Part shown: piece after piece, positions 12,484 to 22,478 of the stretch
How the letters are laid out: each line of letters opens with the position of its first letter
Numbering within the stretch: the stretch's first letter is position 1
From: Sparassis latifolia
Taxonomy: Eukaryota > Basidiomycota > Agaricomycetes > Polyporales > Sparassidaceae
Length of the DNA stretch: 64,000 bases
Direction of reading: 5' to 3'
Assembly (NCBI GenBank): GCA_018466975.1
Contig: CM031557.1
Location: 2,790,001 to 2,854,000, forward strand
The notes under the pieces: generated by a model
What the model was told of the DNA's origin: nothing
Database searches by the model: none
The model's input: only the letters and a program-made list of their open reading frames with translations
Translations under genes and position numbers: made by a program

Positions 12484-12603
12484 CTACAGTAGGGAGACCA
12501 GTTCTACAGTAGGGAGACCAGTTCTACAGTAGGGAGACCAGTTCTACAGTAGGGAGACCAGTTCTACAGTAGGGAGACCAGTTCTACAGTAGGGAGACCA
12601 GTT
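12484..12603. repeat. Perfect tandem repeat, 20 bp x 6
   Basis: Six head-to-tail identical copies of CTACAGTAGGGAGACCAGTT, followed by a partial unit (CTACAGA). TGTAG/CTACA motifs are also clustered near the other side of the transposase gene (about 6378-6478) in the opposite sense, as expected for subterminal transposase-binding repeats. That role is an inference. Confidence 0.9.
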
Positions 12604-12669
12604 CTACAGAGCTGCATATACAGGGGACTTGGCAACCGGACTCGTAGTTCCTAGCCGAGCTACATAGTC

Positions 12670-13331
12670 CTACGTAGACTTCTTGCAACTTCCAGATGCT
12701 TGCAAAGGAGGTTGGATGCAGGTGATCTGTAGCAGCAAACTCGCGAAACTGAAGACACATGAAAAGCTGATGATGAGAATGTTGAAGACTGAGAGCAGTT
12801 CACCACTGCACTGGATGTCTTTCATCCAACTGGGCATCCCTCTGGTTCTCAACTTGAAAAGCTCCCTTGCCAGTGCCACTGCATCAGGAAAACCTAACTT
12901 TTACTTTAAAGGTGTCCTTATGTGACTTAAATGCACTTATGGGTTTTAAATAAGGTAAAAAAGGACAAAAAGTCCATAAGTCATATTTCCTTAGAGACTT
13001 AAAAGTCGACTTTTGGGAACTTATAGGTCTTAAATAAGGCAAAAAAGGACAAAAAGTCGGAATAAGTCCTATAAGTAAAAGTTGGGTTTTCCTGATGTGA
13101 CCATACATCCGGTGGCACTTCTTCACCTTCTGTGCACCCTCCTTTGCCCTTCAGGCCATTGATCCTATATTCCTTATTGGAGTGTTTAGCGAGGTACTTT
13201 GCAGACGGCAGAGGGTGATAAGCTGGCATCAAAGCATGATGGGAAAATGCGAGAAATAAATGCTCTAACGAGGAGTCCGCTCGTAAGTACCACCTGCTCA
13301 CGTAGAGCGTCGAGGGTGTGTCTGGGCGCAA
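12670..13331 (-). other. Possible unidentified coding sequence split by a MITE
   Basis: On the minus strand, open sequence on both sides of the 216-bp MITE reads like protein (SAKYLAKHSNKEYRINGLKG above, LARELFKLRTRGMPSWMKDI below). I do not recognise the family, and neither a start nor splice sites could be fixed. It may be a chance open frame. Confidence 0.2.
12882..13097. mobile_element. MITE-like element, 216 bp
   Basis: Inverted ends of about 25 bp (start CATCAGGAAAACC, mirrored at 13073-13097 with one mismatch) enclose an A-rich, gene-free core. The core contains two related blocks with TTTTAAATAAGG / CTTAAATAAGG and the small palindrome GGACAAAAAGTCC. This is the shape of a non-autonomous DNA transposon. 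A clear target-site duplication was not found. Confidence 0.65.
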
Positions 13332-14989
13332 TAAAAAAATTAAGCTTGTTCAATGGATGTCAGAACACCAAAATAAACCTGTTGGTGGACGAGCTGTGAC
13401 CAGGCCTGTGAAGACGTGAGCATGGGAATGTTCACCAAAATAAGTCACCTAACCTATATCCAGATCTGAATGTCAGGCGGGACTGACTCTCTTGCCTCTG
13501 TTCCTGCAGACAGATTGTCGTCAACTACACCGGGAACGCTGTCATCAACGAGACGGTGACGATGAAGGTCCTTGCGTATCCTGCTTTCAACACAATGAAC
13601 TCTTCACCTCCGCAACTACTCGCACGAGGGTGGCAGGAAACTGCCATATAAAGTAATGATCATCAAGAAGTTTGCCCAAAAATGTACTTATTATAGACAT
13701 ATGTAGCCTATTTGACGCAATTATGGATCTCATTATCTCTTCTGTCTTTTCCTTGGCTTCCGCACCGTCATACCAGCATTCTGCTCGCAGTCATCATCGT
13801 GAACCAGGTGGCTCGTTGATGCAATCACAGTGGAACTGTGAGGGCACGAATCACAACATTTAGATCTGCTTCGACGTACGAGAAGAGAGAATAACATACC
13901 CATTGTCCACATCCTGGTCCTTTACATTGAATCATGTCACCTCCCCTTGACCGTCACATATACAGATATCCACTTCGGAAGCTGCTTGACACCGAGAACC
14001 TCGAGTTCCATGAGTGAGTGATGTCGCCGCATGGTCCTCAGTGCTGGCGAGAGTGGTGGAGTCTGTGTAACGAGATGAGAACACCGGGGACCTTTAGGTT
14101 CTAACGGAGCGACATCGTGTTCGCTGATGCCGACACCATCGCAGTCAGCACCTGTTGCCAGCAGCGATCTGCTGTCACCGTCTAGGCCAGGTGGGGATTG
14201 ACAGCCATCCGCGCTTTCTGACAGAACAAGGAAAATCACACAAAATCGTACCTCGGACCCCGCCTCATTCCTCTTTCCCTTCTTTTTGGGCATCGAGTCA
14301 ACAGCGCTGCAGCAGGACGTGCACGCAGGAGGCCTGTCCGCGCAGCCTCCATCAAGTCTGGTATTTCTACATTGTCAGTCAACGTCCCAAGAGTGATCCG
14401 CAAGCTCAAAGACTGTTCAAACGCACCGCGTTGCATGATTTCAACATTCCTAGGTCGGCAGAGTGTCAAGAATGTCATTTCGGGATGGATTAGGTGACAT
14501 TATTACTTGGTATACAACAAGCGCGTTAAGGCTCACGTGGGACCCCTCCCCCCCCTACGTCCGGTCTCGGATTTTGCCGGTGCCACCCTCGTGACTACTC
14601 GGTCACCACCAGTAGACAGGTCTTTGACAGTATAATCGGGTCTTATGCTCGACCCGATTTCCGTGGACACCCTAACGTACCCCATCGGCATTCTCGAATT
14701 TACTGTAAAACGGGTAGATGCGAGGTTGGTCTTATATTGAAGATGTCACAAAGGGAACTCACGACGCAGCATATAATCCTGGATAGGGTGTAGTATGGTC
14801 GTTTGCCAAGTGGTGACTTGTGATGTGCTCAGAGGTCTCGGGAATTTTGACAAGGCCGGATTTATCAGTGACATATCCTTGTTCAATGAGCTTTGTCCTT
14901 TCCAAAGTATCTTCCACATCCTGAATGTACCGGTCCGTGAAATCGGGATCGCGTTCAATCCAGCTCAATCGCGGGAGGAGCTCCAGTTC
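13332..14989. other. Region without a convincing gene
   Basis: Several 60-118-residue open frames on both strands (e.g. minus 13937-14293, minus 14236-14478, minus 14759-15037) show no family motif. The stretch at 14759-15037 directly follows the truncated oxidase pseudogene in the same direction and may be read-through sequence. Confidence 0.3.
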
Positions 14990-16140
14990 ACTGAACGTCG
15001 GAGACTCGACTGTCACTTTCTCTTTTTCTCGGAGCATACCATGATTAGAAATTACGATCCCATTGGCGCCGACCTCTATCGCTTTCTCCGCATCCTATAA
15101 GTATCGTCAAACCTCAGGACTTACAGCGGCGGAGGTAGGAGAACTTATAGCGCACACGGACAGTATGTATGTCCTTTAGAACCAGGGGGCCTTCCCAATT
15201 ATCTCTGAGGAACCATATGTCCTCCCACCTGCACTCGCCCGAATGAACTTCCTATACATACGCGACGCCGAGTGTCATGTCGCGCCCGGCGAGCTCATCA
15301 CCCTCCCGCACGCCTTGGTCTATGGTAGCGGGATTGTACGGGAACGCTGGTTGATAGTGGATGGGCTCCAGGCCATGGCGAGCCATGAAGACGGGATCAG
15401 ACATAAGAGATTCTGCGCGCCGACCCCGTGAATCGCGGGAGCATATGCGCGGGACAGGTTGTGCGTTCTCCAACCATTAATGTTTGTGTCGAGTGTGACA
15501 ACAAGCGCGGAAAATCCGTTAGCCTTGGCGCGCGCAAAGAGCGAGAGGGTAATTTCATCACTGCGGGGCCTGATATGTCCGCCGAAGCATGAGCGGGACA
15601 GATAATATGCGAAGTAAGGGGAAAACGTACCAGTACAGCGGGAATCAGCGAATGGAGTTCGGTTCATTTGACTGTGCGACGCCTTTGACTGATCGAGTGG
15701 AGGAAGTGCTGGGCACTATGAGCACATGAAGCTTCCCAGCTGCACGAACGGTTGCGAGTTCGCCCTCTGCATATGCACCCATTGAACTAATGAACAGCGG
15801 GCAGGGAAGTTTAACGCCAAAGATAATCGTCTTTCAACGCCACATATGAGTATGCAAATGTTAGACGACAGTGACGTCATACCTCAAGGTCCCGAATAGC
15901 GGTGTCTATGAGCATCCGGTGAACGATCTTCCACCGTATTCCATCGCTCAAATGCGCGTATGTCGTCGTTCAAGGTCTGATACGTTCCTGCACCACTTGA
16001 GACATACTGAAATGCAGCTGCATATAAAATATTGAGCACAGAGGTACATAGGGTAGAGAAGACTTACAGACGTCGTCCTTCTGGACTTGACGAGCTTTTT
16101 CCTCTGCGTCCGCAAATTTCATCATGCCCAGCGCTGGTGG
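14990..16140 (-). pseudogene. FMN-dependent alpha-hydroxyacid oxidase (lactate 2-monooxygenase-like), broken
   Basis: Remnant of an FMN-dependent alpha-hydroxyacid dehydrogenase/oxidase, the TIM-barrel family of lactate oxidase and lactate 2-monooxygenase. Minus-strand traces in order: FADAEEKARQVQKDDV (about 16110-16065), an intron, AAFQYVSSGAGTYQTL (about 16015), RMLIDTAIRDLE, FGVKLPCPLFISSMGAY (about 15800), RPRSDEITLSLFARAKANGF with ALVVTLDTN (about 15565-15490), SDPVFMARHGLEPIHYQPAF (about 15390), CRWEDIWFLRDNWEGPLVLK (about 15230) and DAEKAIEVGANGIVISNHG (about 15095-15040). The fragments lie in different frames: about 10 extra bases near 15935, a shift near 15415, and a stop at about 15650. 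The 3' part, which would hold the catalytic histidine loop after the SNHG glycine and the second FMN phosphate site, is missing. It cannot encode a working enzyme. Confidence 0.78.
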
Positions 16141-16851
16141 AGGAAGTCTACTCGAGTAGAGCTCCCCCGCGTAGCCTGACCAACGCTAGGGTTCAACTAC
16201 GACTACGCCAGCTTCAGGGATAGGTGCAGGTTCATCTACTCAGACTCGTAGCTCTCTTGCTAGAGAGACGAAATTAGCAGCGACTAGAGAGGAGGCAATG
16301 TATTGGGGGAGTGAGGTTTTGCCTAATACTCCGGAGAAGGCGCAGGGGATGACAGACCAATATCTGAAGTTTGTCTTCTGCAAAATCGGCCCCGAAGAAT
16401 TCGAGGCTGCTGATTGCCGACGACTGCGGTGCGTATGATAATTGACCAAGCCAAAATTCATTCGGTGTTGACATGCCGTGGGACACTCGAAGTCAACAGG
16501 TTACAGTGGTATATCTGTAAGACATAAAGATTGCGCGCAAGAGCGTTAGCACATGTTGATGACTTAAAGACGATGCGGGACGACCCACACCTGCCAGTGC
16601 AAACTATTACAGCATTAAGTTTGCACGGGGTCCATGACGGAGCGGCCGAGTCAGAGAGTCGGTGGCATATCTCATTACGGCCGAACTCTCACACCGGCGG
16701 AGGAAGCAGAGCGTTGGACGCACACGTGAATGAAGGACAGATCGAGATGTTTTCAGGCCAATATTCCGAGGACACAAAGCGACTAACAACTCGTACACGC
16801 ACGATAACCAGCCACTACTAAGAACAGGATTAGTCCATACGTCCGTTACGA
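16141..16851. other. Region without a convincing gene
   Basis: Short open frames only. The minus-strand frame at 16274-16486 lies upstream of the oxidase pseudogene and might contain its damaged N terminus, but nothing distinctive is visible. Confidence 0.3.
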
Positions 16852-17645
16852 TTAATACACGAACGGGATGAGTTTGTACGGAGTGACCCTCGACCACTTC
16901 TCCCACTGGTCACCGAACTCCTTCTTCAGGGTCCTGTCTTCCTTCGACAGCCTGCTCACTGCTAATCCAGGAATGATGATCCAGAAGCTCAGCCACAAGA
17001 GCACGCAGGAATTCTGTGCGGTCGCACTGAATCTGCCTAAATTCGACCACCACGAACCAGGGTCGAGAGACCACAAGACTGCGCCGATCGCCTGCATAAT
17101 CACGCCAGTGTAACTCGGGTGCCGGACGATGGAATATGGGCCAGCGGTAACGAGGCGATGCTCCTCCTTCACAGAGAGCTCATATGTGAAGAACCGTCCG
17201 AGTGTGCGATAGCACCACCAGCGGATGAGACCGCCCATGCCTATCAACGCCCAGCTTGCGGCGAATGTTTTCGTGACACGCACGCCGCTGCTAGGCGACG
17301 GGAGAAGGAGGGATATATGCTCGGAGAGAGAAGGATATTGCGGGGCGAGAATGACAGCGATCTCAGCCACCGCTGTAATGACCGCAACGGACTTAAAAAT
17401 CCATGTCAAATATTGCGAGAGATAGATCGTAGAGGGAATACCTTTATAATGTGGAGCAAGCTATATACATTCCCGCGCGATATACCATCTGGTCTGTCAT
17501 ACTTCGACAGTTCCGAGGGTTTAGGAGGCGGATTGGGAGACGTCGAGCCAATGACGATGAAGACTGCATTAGATGCTAACAAGGGTATCTTCAAAAGAGG
17601 AGTGCTGAGAAGGGGAACAGAAGTGAGGAACATATCGACTGGCAT
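16852..17645 (-). CDS. ICMT/PEMT-family membrane methyltransferase (protein-S-isoprenylcysteine O-methyltransferase-like)
   Basis: Integral membrane methyltransferase of the isoprenylcysteine carboxyl methyltransferase (ICMT/Ste14) type, which methylates the C-terminal prenylcysteine of CaaX proteins at the ER using S-adenosylmethionine. Exon 1 is 17442-17645 and exon 2 is 16852-17391. The 50-nt intron (17392-17441, GTATTC...TTTTTAAG) joins LLHIIK to SVAVITAVAE in phase, giving 247 residues. Several hydrophobic segments are visible. The SAM/substrate motif region reads VTAGPYSIVRHPSYTGVIMQ (RHPxYxG), followed by a membrane hairpin and a C-terminal KKEFGDQWEKW (the E..F...W signature of the family). 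Mushroom genomes carry several ICMT-like copies, so the exact substrate is not certain. A TATATATA at 17667-17674 lies only about 22 bases above the chosen ATG, so the in-frame ATG four codons downstream is also possible. Confidence 0.82.
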
Positions 17646-19360
17646 GTTACACTGACCTGCTCACGGTATATATACGCAAGCCTTCTCCAGCTTTCTAGCC
17701 GTCGCCCTGTTGGAAACGAAGAAGACATGGGAAAGTAGAGATACGCTGGCTCATGTCTCCAAGAAGAATTTTCCACCGGATCTTTGTTCGCCGAAGAATC
17801 CTATTCGCAGTCAATAGAAGAAAACCAATGTGACTATGCAAGCGAAACGGCAAATCCGGCATGCGCTCGATACAATTCGGTGGAGAGCTTAGCAGGGGTA
17901 ATTGTCACCGACTTCAGAGCGCGTTGCATGCCGGCTGTCTTCTCGATATGTGAACCGCCGTACTGCTGTGGTATTCACAGCGTAAGTGAGAACCAGCCGC
18001 CGTAACGCTGCTTACGCAGGATCGCTCTATAGGACCCGCCGCCTTCTATTGCCTTGCATTTTGCTTGAAGGAAGTTGGTGCATACGTACGAATAGTATCT
18101 GCAGCTGAAGCATTAAAGCAACTGTTGAAAAAGAGCAATCTTGCGACTACCTGTAACTTGGAGATAATAGATGAGCAACCGGTATCCGTATCGGAAAGGA
18201 ATCCCACACGTACGTTGGGCATGATGCGACCCACCAATACTTGACACAGAAGGCAAGTCCACTATCAAATTTCACTACAGGAAGGCAGAAGAAGCGAGCC
18301 ATTACATGTGGCGATGACAACCTGGTGCCGACGCCGAGTCTCGCTTGATTGCGGGATACTTCTCCACGAAGGCCACGTCTGACGAGATGCACAATGGGAG
18401 TGCGGTGTCCGCGACCACTGACGAATCACTTCCCCATGCAGTGATGGGAGTAATTACAGAGGAAAGGTTATGAGCAAGTTACAACTCCGAATCCACAAAT
18501 ACTGACCTCGCTCACAATCTGTGAAAAACTTGCCACGTAGTGCGGGATCCTGGAGCCTGGGGTTACATGTATATAACTTGGATCATATTGAGCAAAGAAA
18601 CGGAACGCGACAATGCTCAGGCTGGATATTCATTGGGAATACGGAAGACAGGCTCTCTCTGTCGAGAGTAATTCCTGGGCACTGGGCAGCTGGTGCCAAG
18701 TGGAGCCCCTTACTGACGGCGGAAGAGCGAAGAAACCGATGGATAAGCGGGACCGAGTCAAATACCGCGAGCATTCCCGTGCGCTACATGATGCTGCAAT
18801 CAATATCCATGTCAGGCTGACAGCAGTGAGCACTATGTAGTCAGCTAACGGCGACTTCACGCAAAGACATTGGTGGTGGCGGGCTAGCACCATGACTGCA
18901 GGCTTGAAGTGAAGATGTCGATTGGCGATGCATCTCGGATGGCTCTCTACAGCTGGGGGGATGAAGAACCACAGGTAGCTGGCAAATCATATAGCGAGTG
19001 AGGGAGGGAAGTTGACCTTCGTACAAAGCTGTTCCAGGAGGTTCTTGTAACCTGAGTCTCTGACGAGCCGGTTGGCATCTGGATGCGTGGTATATTCGGG
19101 TTCTACATGCCGGACAAGAGGGAAGATCTTATGGTCCGGAGTAAAATATGTGTGGGGAACAGTACTGGCAGACTGCATGGCAATGACGTGGTTCAAATAT
19201 GGGTGCGTATTAAGCACTGGAACACTTGGGCTACAGAAAGTGGTCACACCTCGCACGTGTCACATCGAGCGTGGTTCAAGCATGTCACATCGGACATGGT
19301 CACGGTTCGTTCACAACGACTACAATATCCACAACTATTCTACACTACGCAAATTCTAAT
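17646..19360. other. Intergenic region
   Basis: About 1.7 kb without a gene I can support. The minus-strand frame 18987-19256 (90 residues) has protein-like composition but no motif. No repeats were noticed. Confidence 0.35.
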
Positions 19361-20307
19361 ATGTATTTCTCTGTGTTTTCTTTTGTAGCGATCTGTGCGG
19401 CGACTCTCGCTCGGGCAGCGGTTCTGGTAGACTCCAACACCATCGACCTCATGCCCTATTCCGTCTTTCCCCGTTCTCGCTCGGACTGAACAGGACTTCT
19501 ATACTTATGGAAGTTCTCAACATCTCTGGTGTCGAACAGTCACGGCCGCAGTGTCCGAACAAAGTCATCCCGCAGGCCCACCAGAAGCGCAGTCCTTCGC
19601 CGAGCGAAAGTACTCCTTCGAACCTTAGCCCGACCCCGGCACCCACGGGGCAGTCGACATCTTCCACTACGGTGCACGTAAGCAGTGAGGGTGACTTTTC
19701 CCTGCTACTGCCCGCCACCCCAGGAGGTATGCCCAGTCGCTTAGTTCATATTGAGCACGCTGACACCCGCATACAGAGCTTATTTCCAGTGCTGAGAGTG
19801 ATGGGGTCTCATTCTGCACCAGCGATAGCTCCGACCCCACATGTTCGAGACGAATGGAAAGCGGGTTCATCACGGCTGCAGCGATCACTCGTGCCGACGA
19901 CGGCTCCTGGATCCAAGTCGGTATTTTCCGCGAAGTTAGTTTATGTCCCCGCCTGACTGATCGAGCCTCAAGGTAACGGGATGCATCGACACGAGCAAGT
20001 CCTCTCTCAGCGCTTCGGACGACGGTGGTCAGTTCGACGTGCGCTTCCCCAACGGCGCACAATGCACCTACGGTGGATACGGCGCAAGCTTCATTGAGCA
20101 GTGCGTACCTCGCCACCTCGCCCTCGCCGTGCCGATGGCTTACCACATGCTTTCAGGGTCGAGCCGTCCTCGAACCGCTTCTGCCTTCGCTGCTGCAAGT
20201 CGGCCAACGACCAGGAGAACTGCAACTCGCACCAAGATACCGCGGGCTGCGTCACAGCAATTCCCGGCACATACGATTTCCCTAACCTCGGAATCAGCTG
20301 CTCCTGA
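19361..20307 (+). CDS. Small secreted cysteine-rich protein (mushroom-specific family)
   Basis: The ATG at 19361 starts a signal-peptide-like segment (MYFSVFSFVAICAATLARAA). A Pro/Ser-rich linker follows (SPSPSESTPSNLSPTPAP, about 19590-19650). The conserved core begins near 19782 (LISSAESDGVSFCTSD). After an intron (about 19916-19974) it continues with TGCIDTSKSSLSASDDGGQF and VRFPNGAQCTYGGYGASFIE. After a second intron (about 20100-20157) come FCLRCCKSANDQENCNSHQD, AGCVTAIPGTYDFPN and LGISCS-stop. At least ten Cys residues imply an extracellular disulfide-bonded fold. I recall this PNGAQC...GYGASFIEQVEP...CLRCC architecture from secreted Agaricomycete proteins of unknown function, but cannot name the family. 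The join between the signal-peptide exon and the linker exon is unresolved, because no GT-AG pair gave the right phase. Confidence 0.55.
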
Positions 20308-21020
20308 GCCTTACTCTGCGCGTCTTGTTTATGGTGCCTTGCTCGTGTCGCTTCGGCTATTACCCTCGTTTACCTTCGCTTGTCTACGGCGGCCTTCTCC
20401 CCCTACACTAGGCACGGATCTCAGTGTGCTGGTCACACGACTGTCTCGTGGACAACGGACTCTGTATGGTGTATTCTCGTCTTCTCGTGCATCGCGTCGT
20501 GCGCTTGTCTTGTGTCCCGGCTGAAGTCACTTCCATTTCTTCCATCACGTAGATCCGATGAAACCACTGTACTGTATCTGCTAGATTTGTATCAGTAGTC
20601 CGTTTCCCCATCAGTCCGTCGCGTTCAGAGGATAACCCAATGAATTCTCGAGGTGCGTTAGTATACATGATGCACACGCGTGCATGCGTGATGATAGAGG
20701 CGGGATAGCGTTACATAGACTACATAGACTATAGACACAGTTCGTGGCGTGGGCAAGATGCAATATAGTACAACGTCCGACGCGTCCATCAGGTAGATAG
20801 TCCGTGCACAGGCGTCATCATGAGGACATGATGAATAGAGAGCGTCGAGAGCGAGAGCAGGGTACAGGGTGCAAGAAATACTGAGCAATAACGACGAGGA
20901 AGAAGCAGAAACCACGAAGCAAGGGCCAAGAAAGCGAGCAGCACCTGCGAGAATTTTGGGCCGATATCAAACCGGAACGGACACAGACCACATATCACCG
21001 AGTCGCCAGAGCGCCTCGCC
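20308..21020. other. Intergenic region between convergent genes
   Basis: 3' flank of the secreted-protein gene and of the DUF6699 gene. It contains short ACATAGACT direct repeats near 20713-20735. No gene recognised. Confidence 0.4.
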
Positions 21021-22315
21021 TCACGTCTTCGCGAAGACGAGCTTCCCTGCGCCCGCTCCAGGGCCGCTCTTGTCGACCTCGACGCCGACGAGACGCGTCT
21101 TCTCGCCGAGCCAGTCGACGCGGCGCACACCGCCCTCCCAGCCGCCGCCGAGGCGCGTGCACCGTCGCTCGTACGCGCGGGTCACCTTCTGTTGTGCGCG
21201 GCTACCGTGCCCCAAGGCCTCCCACTCCTCCGGAGTCACCGGCGCCATAAGTGTTGTGTGCACGGCATACAGAACGTCGAGCACTGTTAGCGTCTCGCCC
21301 TTGGAGCCGGGAGAGGGCCCGATGGTGAAGCGTGCGCCGCGCGCTGAGCTCGAGCTGGCACCGACGATGACAGGCCACGGGAACTTGTGTGAACGCAGGA
21401 CCAGTCGTGAACCCGCAGAAGTCGCGGGTTCTGTCGCGGGCTGTGCGAGGGTGTGTGCGGGGATGGCAGAGTGTGTTGCACGATCGAGGACGGTCCGTGC
21501 AGAGGGTGTGAAGGTCACATCGTAGGTGATGGGGGCACGGTGAAGGCGTGTGTAAGCGAGTAACGGATGCATGTGCAGTGCGGGTGTGCGAGGCCGCGAG
21601 TAGGTAGAATGAGTAGAAGGGGCCTGAGAGTACGCGACAGAGCGGGCAGGAGACTGGCCGCGTACTGAGCCAACTGCAGCGAAGATAAGAGGATGCACCA
21701 AGCCACAAAAAGGAAAGATGGGACTTACAGGAGGAAGCGCTTCCGGCACTGCCAACCGTTTGCCAGCTCTGATTCTGTTTGAGGATAGGGCGCGCGTTCA
21801 CGTACCGCGCCCCGTGCCCCATGTCTGAGCTCGAGGATTTCGTATGAGGTCGGTATAGTGACGTGCTGGAGTTCGAGCGCGAGCTCGGTGGAGTCATGTA
21901 CGCCGTTGTAGGAGTGTACAGAGCATAATTCGCTAAAAGCGATATCGCCAGAATGAGCGCCTGTCACTCCACAATATAGAAGAACCGTACCTGGCTCTCT
22001 TTTCTTATAACTTACACTGCGTTGGACGTGTTGACGAGGTTCCGCAGGATGATGGGCGTTCGCATTGTGCTTGCCGTAACCGAGGACAGTCCTTGTATCA
22101 GTACTCGTTGTGTATCGGAGGGGCGACGGTGCCGATTGCAGGTTAGTGTAGCTGTAGCTGCGTTGGTGCGATGGGATCGGAGTGTTCATCATGCCAGCGG
22201 GGGCATAGATGGGGCATGGTGCAGATTGAGCGCTCGGGCGCCTGGAGGACTTCGTACGCTCTGACGAAGAATGACCGCCTGAACCACCAAAGATGAATCG
22301 CAAGTATGAAGGCAT
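21021..22315 (-). CDS. DUF6699-domain protein
   Basis: Three-exon minus-strand gene. Exon 1 from 22315 (MPSYLRFIFGGSGGHSSSER) is Ser/Pro/Tyr-rich. Exon 2 (about 21930-21730) carries YALYTPTTAYMTPPSSRSNS and ends SAGSASS before GTAAGT. Exon 3 (about 21674-21021) holds the domain: HPLLAYTRLHRAPITYDVTF, then LRSHKFPWPVIVGA, ETLTVLDVLYAVHTTLMAPV, an AYERRC helix, and GVRRVDWLGEKTRLVGVEV at the end. The HPLL...YD, LPWPI-like, TVxDVL and RRVDWL blocks match the DUF6699 pattern of Agaricomycetes. The exons change frame at both introns, and the splice sites restore the reading. The molecular role of DUF6699 is unknown. A second member lies 8 kb away beyond the polymerase gene. Confidence 0.72.
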
Positions 22316-22470
22316 GCCGGTATCGACGAGGAAAGTTCAAGCGATAGCGTATCGTGGTGGCAATTGAAGAGTAGAATAGGTATATACACAACCGACACAG
22401 AGAGTAGAGGAGGCTTGACGTCCAGGCAGAATGATGCTGGGATGGGGAAGGTCGGCGATACAGGAGCGGT

Positions 22471-22478
22471 CTTATATA
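22471..22478 (-). promoter_or_regulatory. TATA box of the DUF6699 gene
   Basis: TATATAAG on the minus strand, about 155 bases upstream of the ATG at 22315, in a stretch with no other feature. Function is inferred from position. Confidence 0.35.

Noticed and set aside
14759..15037. Minus-strand 92-residue frame after the oxidase pseudogene
   Set aside because: Begins inside what should be an intron of the oxidase and has no known domain; not supported as a gene.
18987..19256. Minus-strand 90-residue frame
   Set aside because: Protein-like composition but no motif, no exon partners and no family match that I can recognise.
21202..21897. 231-residue minus-strand open frame as one protein
   Set aside because: Only its first part (exon 2 of the DUF6699 gene) is real; after the splice site at about 21729 the reading continues in another frame.
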